64,000 nt of DNA, taken from Membranipora membranacea. Taxonomy: Eukaryota > Bryozoa > Gymnolaemata > Cheilostomatida > Membraniporidae. Where the stretch lies: assembly GCA_914767715.1 (NCBI GenBank), contig OU612066.1:15195001-15259000 (forward strand). The letters are read 5' to 3'. The notes under the pieces were generated by a model that saw only the letters and a list, made by a program, of their open reading frames with translations, was not told the DNA's origin and searched no databases. Each line of letters begins with the position of its first letter. Position 1 is the stretch's first letter. Positions 48,034 to 58,800 of the stretch are shown here, in pieces. Both the position numbers and the translations under genes were made by a program.

Positions 48034-49848
48034 TGTAGAGTTCTTGGTCTGCGTATGAAGTATAGTGTAGTATATATACTAAATAATCCACTGCGCACAG
48101 GTAATTTTTTCCATGCAAACTTGAAACAGCGGCAAGCAGGAAATTGAATAATATCGGATGGCAGTATCTGATGTTCTGTCTTTCCTCCTGAGAGTGTTGA
48201 CGATAGACGTAGGTGGTATTATAAATAGCGATATAACAACAATAAATATTGAGGGTCGGTAATCGCTGATCTGTTTCCTCCTGTCAGCTTTGCACCGTTT
48301 GACTCTAAACAGCCCAGCAGGTAATTTTTGGGTTAAAATTAGAACTAAAGCCGATAGCGAGGGATAGTCAGACCCCAACACAACAACGCTGAGTGTAAGA
48401 AAATGCGCTCAAGGTATTTTGTAGCAAATAGATGTGGTCATGTAATTGTACGAGTGAAATAGTCTTGTTATTGGTTAATCAGAAAATAGTTTGCATTCCT
48501 TTATTAATAGCACCTGTTTACAATGATCACATTCACGCTTGGTTAGTCCCGGTGAACATTCACAATTGCATAGAAATTTTGGAACACAACATACCTCAAA
48601 CACAATTTTAGACATTTTAGTTACATCGACAAGGTTCATAGCAGTGTGTTTTTCAGCTACAGTGAAAATAAATCCTCAAATTTTAATCCTCCTCAAATTT
48701 CAAGACTATTAACTTAATTTGTCTGCAAATATTGTAAAAGCTATTGACCTACTCTATTTGCAAAGGTCGGATTGCATAACAGGTTTCATTCAGTTTCCAG
48801 CTTTGGCAGTTGATTAGAATTTCCTATTTCCAGCCATATCAATGCCTGTTGTGTTTGTTTAATGTTTGCATGGGTTTTATAGCTATACAGTTTGTTGGGT
48901 TCTTTATTCAAGTTCAGAGGATGGGTTCAGACTCTAGAGTCTAGAAGACTCAAAAATGCCACAAAAATATTTTGCCTTGCCTTTTTAGAGAAATAGACCC
49001 TATAGATATATTATCACTTATTTATAGCTATAGATGAAAAAGAATTTGATTCAATGATCATTGATCGTGCAAACATCCAGGCGATGTTCTCTTACTCAGC
49101 TCAATTAGGTTTATTGTTATGCCTTCCTTTGCCAGTAAGCAGTAACACAAGGGCGTTTCGGACAAACTCCAAAGCTTTGACCTGGGCAGGCTGTCTGGGC
49201 TGGGTGGGTGGTTACACCCTCTCAAGGGTACATGAATGCTTTGGTATCACCAAGGAGTAACAGCTTCTTGGTATCACGCAAACAAAAGTCAACAAGTTAT
49301 TTTTAATTTGCTTTAATTATAAACTTTTAGAAAACCTCAATAAATAAATAAATAAAAGTGTGCACAATCAAGATTTTGACATGTCAGAGTTGTTTGCTCA
49401 CTGTTGTGGGGAGGCAATTCTCACTCTGATTGTCAACATACAGGGAGTTCGAGACATGACATAATAAATTTATAACATGCTCCAAACTCCCTGTCTAGAC
49501 TACATTTCCAACAGTCTAGAGTTGGCGCTGTATTGGACCTACAATTCATTCGACCCCTATTTTACTAGCATTGTCCTCCACGACATCTCCAGAAATGCTC
49601 TTACCACAGCAATCATGTGTGAATAGAGTCTTGTGCTTTTCTGCTTGCCATCTACTAATCTAGTGATTGTTTCTCTAGAATGTTTATTTATGTTTATCTG
49701 AAATCACAGCACAATTCAAATCATCCATTAAAAAAAAACTAATTGATTTGTTATACTGATTACAGCTCACAAATAAAAGAAGAGAGAAAATTTGTTCATA
49801 GATAGTAATGTTGTAGTCACACACAAATTGGTGGGAAAAGAGACTTGG
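48034..49848. other. intergenic stretch with 3' duplication flank
   Basis: No gene was seen. From about 49370 onward the sequence is recognisably related to 61250-61740 (the 3' flank of the second CAP gene), marking one edge of the segmental duplication. A TTTATT at 49683 would read AATAAA on the minus strand, a plausible poly(A) signal for the CAP gene at 49849. Confidence 0.5.
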
Positions 49849-52800
49849 TTAAAACGTCAGTGAGCTCATGATTAACCTGATGGTGAAAGCAAAACAGCAG
49901 AGCGTTAAACTGTAGACTAACTGAGCCCCACTTCCTACTGGTGGTGGGGTACCAGTAGCACCAGGGCTTGGTTCTTCCTTGTAGTCAAATGCTCCAACTA
50001 CAACCAGACGATTATTTAGGCAAGACTGACGCTGGAGTGACTTACACTATGTAGAAGCGGTCTGAGAATAATGCTTTGCAGGCTAAGCTTTTCTCAATTG
50101 ATAAAAATTGTGTAACTATCATATCCTTTATGAAATCGTGGAGCAATTTCTACATACGTTGAACCGACTCTGTACGCCAGGACCTACTTATGTCTCAGTA
50201 TTCCTGCAGGCTGTTATATACAGTACATGGGGGAATGTCTTTGTTCATAAAAAAACAACACTACATTACATTGCATTGCATTCCGTTTTGTTGCGTCGCG
50301 TCGCATTGCATTGCATTGCATTGCATTACCCATCAACCAATTTGGATAAATATTTATACAGTAACTTACATGGACATACATCACACATGTGAGGGCAGTA
50401 GTCTGCAGTGTTAGCTATACAATCTCTAAAGTGAGTACCACAGTATGTGTTGTCCTCTGTGCCAGTGCAGTTAACTGTAAAAATGGTAGATTATTGTTAT
50501 AGAAGATAGGATTTTATTGCATAATTTAGCAGCCAATAGGGCTGTTATTTTTCTATACCAAGGTGTTCTTCTTGTTTTTGTCTTACAGTATCTATTTAAC
50601 CAGTAATTTGAACAATACTGAGTGTTCTACATCAAGGAATTAATAAACTCGAGCTATGACATTCAACCTACATTACGCATACTATCACACGCGCACACAT
50701 GCGATCATTACCTGCACAACTTTGTGCAAGTAAATGAATAGTTTCTGGCTGGATCCAAGTGCAGGAACAAGAATTCAAATCCAACTACCCTCCATTGTTA
50801 CATACTGTGCCGTTACAATTTGTTCCAAATATCAAAGTATTCGTAAAACAAATTACCACACTCTAAATTTCTAAATTTTGGTACAGTTAACTGCAAAATT
50901 ATTCATTACTATGAAGTCATTGTTGTAATGATGTGATTTTCGTTCTGTCATTGACTATAGAAGAATGTCGAACATAACACAATATTCTTGTGAAACCGCT
51001 GATAGAATAGTCCTTAATATTCACATTATCTCAGTATTGCTCTTGTTCTTGCCTTGTAGTAGATGGGCCGCTAGTAATATCTGTACCATCACCTCTAGTA
51101 CAAGTTATAGCAAACTTTCTCTCAAAACGACAGAAAAATTTTAAATTCCAGGTCTGTCAGTTCAGTATTGAATCATCGAAAATAGGTGTTCCACAGGGCA
51201 TAATCCTAGGGCCAGCATTGTGGAACGTCTGTGTTGTAGACCTGTGCCAGGGCGTCCCAGTTATCAAATATGCGAACGAGACCACGGTCAACGCCGATGT
51301 CGATGTCATGCCGAAATCAAAAGTGACAACAGTTGTCAAATGTGGAAGAAACCGAGATATAACCATTGCTGACAATAACAGGGTCTACAACACAGACGTT
51401 CCACAATGCTGGCCCTAGGATTATGCCCTGTGGAACACCTATTTTCGATGATTCAATACTGAACTGCCGCTGATAACGCAGTACAGTGGTGTGACAACTC
51501 TAACCGAAAGATTGATGCTGCTAAAACCCAGTATATGATGTTGACCCTTCAACTCAACACCATCATATCACCGCCTATTACTATCAAAGGCAAGTCTACT
51601 TCTCAAACCAAGTCAGCGAGATGATGGGTGTTACAAACGATGAGCACCTTACATTCACATCACATACCAGATCTGTGATAGATACTAGATCAGCGGTATA
51701 CTGGCTGCCTACGCTCAAGCTTGACTAACAATTGGGTATGTGCTCAAGCGTCATAGAGCACATACCCAATTGTTAGTCAAGTTTTACCAGGCTATGATAG
51801 TGCCTATTCTCACATATACTGCTCCTGTGTGGTACAGTCACCTACCGCAGTATGGGAAAGACCTCATTGAAGCATCAAAGTTTGCGTTTGAGAGTTATTT
51901 TCCCCAACATAGCTTTCTATACCAAGCTTCTTGGCAGATCAGAGACAGAGGAATAAATGACATGTTGAACAAACTATACAGTGCTATGCGTATAAATTAG
52001 TGTCTAGCGAGAGTCACAGGCTACACCAAAACGTCCCGCAGAAACAATCCATCAACAGACATAGTGCCAGATTATCAGACGAATCCATTTTAAACAGCAG
52101 AAGAGCTCTTCTTTTTCATAGCTTCATGTAAATTCAATGACCTTCTTTTGCACTTTCTTGCAATCACCATACTAAACTTTTCATCTCAATGTTGCATGTT
52201 CTCAATGTTGCATGTTCTCACTGAACGGCCAATAAATTGGGAAAAATATTTTTTTAAAAGATCTACACCAAAAAATAATGATATCTGTAGCCCAACCCTG
52301 ATTTCCTTATTGTCACACACAAACATACCAATGGTTCTTACCTGCACAATTTTCTGCCGGTAAATGAAGAGGTTCTGGCTGAAGACAAGAGCAGGTACAA
52401 GAATTCAAATCCAACTTCCCACCATTGCGACACACTGTGCCGTTACAATCTGTTCCACAAATAAATGGAGTAATCAAGCTGTACATTGGGTTATGCTAGC
52501 TATCTATGATTTCGGTTTTGTTTTTACATCAAATGACTCAAAGTGTGTCTGCGATATGACTTTAGGCTCAACTCTCCTTGTATTGCCTAGGTTGATTGTG
52601 ATTGTAACTTAAGTAAACATTTCATTTTTAAGTTGTCTCTATGATTTAATATACAAAATGCAAAGACATGTGTTCTTGGAGTATCCCAGAATGCCGTTTC
52701 TTAGACTTCCAAAGGTTATAAGTTCATTCCTAAATCTTGTTATTTGTCTTATTTCTCACCACATAATCCTTTGAAGGTCCCTGATTTTACGCAAGTATTA

Positions 52801-55800
52801 GGGCAGCTGGAGCATTGAGCTCTGCTTCTCCTGAAGTATGGTCTAGTCCAATCTCCAATGTTGCCTCTAAAATAACAAGTACCATCCTTGCTTACAAGTC
52901 ACAATGCTCCCTTGATGACAAATGGCTACAAATACTCCACATTAAAAAATGCAGATGGTTCAGAAAAAAAGTTTTGGTACAAAAAAAAGATTTTCTTCTG
53001 CCCTTATAACACTTTCCTTGTCTTGGCAATCAGTCCCGAGACATGGCAAATAACCAAGGTCAACTGAATAAGAAGTTGCCCTCCCTCAACCAGCTAAGGA
53101 AAACTTATTGGTAAGGAGAACTTAGAACTACTGTTCACAGCCAATGATAGGCTTTTATGTTATTCACATCTTCTTTCCTTCAATCTGATATCCGGTCAGC
53201 ATGCCAGTATTGAAAGAAAAAAGTCTGCTCAAATTCCCCTCCCACCTCCCTTTCACTAACCTATGTCGTACATTGTTGAAATTCTAACAATTTCCTGGTG
53301 ATGGTGTTCATTCGTTCGTCAATTCTGCTCAATTCTAACAACATCTAATACTATGGCAAGTACCCTGTCTGCCAAAAAAACATATACAGTGGCGTTGATC
53401 GTCACTTTCGGTTACATATGCGTGAAGCGCCCCATATTTTTTCCCCTATAATACATTATAAGAAAGAAAAAATTGATATGTGAATATGGTTTTGCCGATG
53501 AACTTACGCTGGTCCGTAGTTACAGACATAGAACTTCCCTACATTGGCACAAGTAGTAAAGCCACATCCTATCTTAGAGCTTTCTGCCCACACAATCTGC
53601 AAATAGAAACTTTCTTTTTTTCTGTTCATTGCTGATCACTCACATTTTTGTTTTCTGGTATTTTGTAGCAATGAATTCAGAATTATGTTCTCATTCTGTA
53701 TTTGTACTTCTTGATTATCTCTAGAATAAAATTTGGGCTAGGCCTAAGGTGAGGTAAGGGAAACTCTCCAATGGTAGCAAACGCCCTGACATATCAAACC
53801 ACAAAAATATGGTGTCAGGGATATGTATGGATGTCGTCGCTTTTTGCATTTCAAGAAATTGTACTACTGTGATAAAGTATTAAAAAAAAATGTACACAGG
53901 CTTTCACATGTAGCATCTAAGTGAATTACCTCACTGTATTTCTATTTTTATCCTCCTGCCCATTCCACAGCCAGCCCTTAAAAGCCTTCGGGATGGCGAT
54001 TGCGGCCGTAGGCGGTCGTTAAGGGGGTGGGTGGGGCCCGTTCATACCAGTGGCGTATATTAGCACTCACGGCCCACGAAATTCCGTGAGTGGCTGAATA
54101 GCTCAGTGTGTGGCGGCGGGCTCGGGGTTAAACTTCTCGGTGAGAGTGGGGAAAAGAGGGAGGAGAAAAGAGAAAAAAGGGAGGGGCAAAGGAAAAAAAT
54201 AAGAAGAAGTTGTCCTCTCATTTTACGTGTCATGACAACTTCTGGGATATTTTGTAGTTTTTTTTATAGTTATAAAACATAACCTTGTGCATAGAGAGAG
54301 GTATACAATGAGCAATAGAAACGCTTTTTCAATTTGCAGATGAGGATTAATTGCCTTATGAGTCATCTAAACAATTGACTTTTGATGGCTGGCAAAGAAA
54401 TTCTTAGCAGTGAACTATTTGACCAGGTTGTTAATGACTTGATAGTCGCCAATAAAGGTTAGCTACGGCACGCAACACTGTTTGTTCATCATTTCATATA
54501 GAGTAATCCTGTGTGTTAGCTAGTAATGTCCATTTAGATATCTATGCTGCGACTTAATCAGCGATATAACAGAAACGGTATTATTTGCCAATTCAAGGAA
54601 AGAGTTTTATTTTGCGAAAGGTATGGGTACAAAGCTTGTAAGATAGGTTATATTGTATTTAATAAGATACAAATTTAAGCAGATGATTTCTCAAAATTAA
54701 AACTATAGCACCTCGATGTTGATCTCAATGTCCTCAACAAAAAAATTAATCCTTTTATTCAGCCTGAAAAGTTGCTACTAAAACATGAGAGTCAAGTAAA
54801 AAAAACACTAGAATATATCAAGCACAGCACTGTGTACAGGTCAGAAGACAGTCATAGGAAAATCCTTAGTAGGTATTTACATAATATGTATGTCGACGTC
54901 ATGATGACCTTACAATACCTCATTGCACGCTGAATGCAGAACTTGAGGCTAATATTAAGATGGTTCAGACTGCAGCTCAGCTCGTATGGCCGTACGAATG
55001 CGGACAAGATTTGTTGAAGTGTTCTTTGCAGCAGGTGATGAGTTGGCAGCGTGCAGTCAACATATGAGATATGACAGCGTGGCAGTCTGGATCTGTGCAG
55101 CAAGACTCTCACTACACCTGCAAGAGGAGAATGTTTATATTATGCAATAAGGGCAATGTGAAAGTATCTGATAAAACAAAGGATGCTTTTTCCAATGTAT
55201 CGCATCGGCAAAATTGTCTTTTGTCTGATCAGATGTGATCCTGTCAGGTTTGGTAGTTTTTGCATGAGCTTTGCGATTTTACGTTGTGATTGCACAAATG
55301 AATTGAATCAGCTGCTGTGATGGTTGCCTCAGTGCCACGTTAGAATGAAAACTATTCAAAGTGTCTAAACATCTAGCATTGACTAGTACCATAGAGGAGT
55401 AAATATTTTCTTGAATTAAATTTAGCTAGATGAGTTAATGTTAGCTAATACTCAATTCTAGCTAATTTGAGCTTATTCAAGTAGCCTATGTGCGGAAAGG
55501 CGCACTTCTCCTACTCTTCTAAGGTATGATGTAGTTCCTCAAAACAAACACTAATAAACTTTGGGCCTACTTTGCTTTAAGAAAACAACATACCATTTGC
55601 AAAGAGTTGATGGATGTTAACAGGTCATGTAACAGAGTAGACATCAAATTCTTCACCGCCTAAGTGATCCTATCGTTCTTTGCATCATCAAGGAAACTAG
55701 ATATAAACAGAAAGCATACACCAGTTAATTGTTCAGTATATTGTCCTTTCGTTTGTACAACGCTAAATGAATCCATGACCTCTCTGCCCAAAATATTAAG

Positions 55801-58800
55801 CCGCGTTTACACATGAGGTTGAAATGGTCAAATATTACTATGTCATGAGTGTCAGCGGAAAAGATTTAATCAGAGAGATGGAGCATAGAAGAGAATAATA
55901 ATTGCGTGCATCCACCTTGTCGCCAATAAGCCATAATTTGCATATAATATTGATTATGTCATGTATTAGATGAGGCTTGTAACAACTAAGGTTAGGGTGT
56001 TATAATCTCAAGCCAATCTGTGGCCATGTAGGCTCGCTAGACACATCACAAGACATAGGGCTTCCTGTTACCAATTCAACTGACAAAAACACTGGTAATG
56101 CATATTATACATCTGATTAGGCTTAGGCTACTTACGCTTAGCGGAGGGTGCTATCTTTTTTAGATCAGTCATTTCTGCATTGAAACTGTTTTCCTCTGAA
56201 TAGCATTCGGGTCTTCAACTTAACTGCTGGCAGCCTTGTCCCAAAAAGTACATCCAGAAATATAGATTGTGTACCTACAAGATCATACAATGTAAATCTG
56301 AGCAAGAGAAAGATTACGTAAATACTCAACTGATCGCTGGATCAGGAGGTCTTTCAATGAGAATGAGCACTAACTACGCTAGTCAACATGTTGCCATCAC
56401 TTCGCCCTAATCCTTTACTGTCCCTCAGTTCCAAAGACAGGGCTAACTGAGGTAACTCAGTCCACCAGCAAGGAATCAATCAATCAATTATTGGAGATAA
56501 AAACTAAGCTACTAGTACTACCCACCTAAGTAACCTGTCCTGACAAGCTTGTCAAAGATTGACAAAGCTTGTCAAGACAGGCTACCACTTAAGCAGCTAT
56601 CCATCCCTTTAACTCCTTGCTAAGAGTAAGTGTACTCGACTTGACTTTTATGACTAGTACTACGGCTACTCTAGTAAAAAAATACTCACATCATCATCTT
56701 TCTTTGGTTCAAAACTAACCAGTCTTCTTCTAATCAGGCCAGATGTTTTTTATACAGGCTGTACCTGTCCAGTCTTCAACCAACTCATATAAGTAAAACA
56801 TACAGCTAAGCTTATTTTGTTTCATCATAAAAAGAGTATAAGGAATTTGTCCAGTGCTTGCTTGTACACTTTCAGTCTCTACTCTCTTGTCAAAACCACT
56901 CGGTTTGCTTCATAATAGTTGAGCAGGAATGTAATTTGGAGGATAGTGAGGGATTTATGTAGTTTTAAATAACAATTCAACTTGAAAATTTTTTTTAATA
57001 AATTACAACTCATGTTTCATTGGAAATTTTGAGAATTGAGAACAAATAAAAATTGAGAAAATGCGAGACAATGTATTGAAGGGATATATTTTCTCAATTT
57101 TAAGATAGTAGAGTTGTCTACTCTGGCAGGATTCTCAATTTTTCTCAATTATTCTCAATTTTAGGTAAAACTATAGTGGATCTCTGGGCGGCGTCCGCCT
57201 AATAATCACTGTTGATAAGACTGTTGTGGGTTCGAATCCCATCAAGGTCAGTTTTTTTTCAAATGGGTGCTTTATAACTGGAGCATTTTTACCGTAATCT
57301 TCTACTGCTATTGAGTTGTTTTCTGAAAGTACCCAACAGCACAGTGAGCCATTGAAATACCTCTCTGCTTGCACTCTTTTGCTACCGATATGCAAAAATT
57401 TCCGTGGTGGGAGGGCGCTTAAGCTCCCTTCCCACACCCTCCCCGCCACGCCTACGGCGTGTGGATCGGGCTGCACCCGATTATTATGCTCATCTCTGAA
57501 AAGTCAGTGAGTGAAATTTTTTAGAATATACGCCCCTGGTTCATACATAATGTAACCCAAGCTAAATGCATGGTATTATTAGATAGCATAACATGAACTG
57601 TGGGAGTTCGAACCAGCCAATCTATTGCCCCCAACCGACAGCACCTCAACCGTATAAGAATAGTGGCTAAGCTTGGGCGATGTGGGTAGTATTGGGCAGG
57701 GCCGTAGCTTAGAAATAATGGTAGGGGGAGGCAAAAAATCCCAGGCGAGTCTGAAGCATCATCAGAAGGGGTGCTGTAAGCTCCTCCCCACCGATTTAAG
57801 GCATATAAATAGCAATGTAAATCGCAGTGCAGCATATTCTGACATAAATGATAGCATTTTTAAGCCACTCTATTAAGCATTCTAGGGGAGGCAGAGCGCC
57901 CCTGCCTCCCCTAGAACTGCGGGCCCGTATGAGCAGTCTTTGATACCTTATTATGATTATCCTGAGCAATCCCCCAGTTACTAATAAATATTGTTAATAT
58001 TTGAAAATTATACCTGAGTGTAGTGGCCGACATCTTCGAAGACGTTATTAATTTTATCCCCGTATGTGAATATTGCCGTCTCATTGAACCATGCCTGGAT
58101 AACATGAGACCATTCGCCATATCCAATTGCAAGATTCTGACCAACACGGAATCTGAAGTAATAAAATGGTATTAGCCTTTTGCAACATGTTTTGATTAAG
58201 AAATATTCTTTCATTTATGTCAAATAATGACGATGACTAACATCATCAACATCAATATCATGCCAAACCACAATGTTATGTAATCCGGACTCTATATAAG
58301 GGAATTTGTCTCCTCCCTTTTGAAGCAAATTTGGTGTGATCATCATAATATATGACTGACTGATGCATGCTCGTTTAAAATGGTTATCATCTACCTTCCA
58401 GGAATTGTTCTTCTACTTGGGGGGTCCTCATGCTCATAGAAACAATTATCGCCCCATTTCTGTGCAATCGATGCGAGCTCATCATCCCAACTCTATACAT
58501 TATACGTAAAGAACGTTGTCAGAAGAAAGGCACTTGGATAGTGCCCGCATCCATTCATTATGAAACCAAATTCAATTTTTTATTTACTCGATAGTTTAAA
58601 TGAAAAAAAACAGAACAGAGCGAACCCGCAGAGGATTATATTGTAATATTATATTACATTATGCTATATTATATTACAATATTGTATTGTAATATATACA
58701 TATATATATTGTTAGTAACGATCCCACTTACCATCTTCTGCATATTTCTAGCCTCTAGTATTGATGCTCTCAGCTCATTATGCTGATCCAGAATCTTCTT

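Larger units (their letters stand above)
51058..52140 (+). mobile_element. reverse-transcriptase fragment of a LINE, rearranged
   Basis: The plus strand reads VIANFLSKRQKNF and then GVPQGIILGPALWN...IKYANETTV, the conserved RT block (GVPQGS-LGP-LF; YADD, here YANE). Further on it reads IDAAKTQYMMLTL and IVPILTYTAPVWYSHLPQYG, the C-terminal part of CR1/L2-like ORF2. Several stops and frameshifts break it. Two perfect inverted repeats interrupt the order (see findings). It sits antisense within the intron between the functional EGF exon and the decayed EGF exon of the CAP gene. Confidence 0.75.

Noticed and set aside
49054-49260. 68-residue plus-strand open frame
   Set aside because: It overlaps a dispersed repeat (GGGCAGGCTGTCTGGG, CCAAGGAGTAACAG) and has no coding signature.
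51158-51466. CRISPR-like or transposon terminal repeats
   Set aside because: There are only two arms, in opposite orientation, both derived from the RT coding text of one LINE; there is no spacer array and no target duplication.
54060-54130. tRNA-like segment TGGCTGAATAGCTCAGTGTG
   Set aside because: An A-box-like text is present, but the B box (GGGTTAAACTTCTC) is poor and no stems pair; too weak to list.
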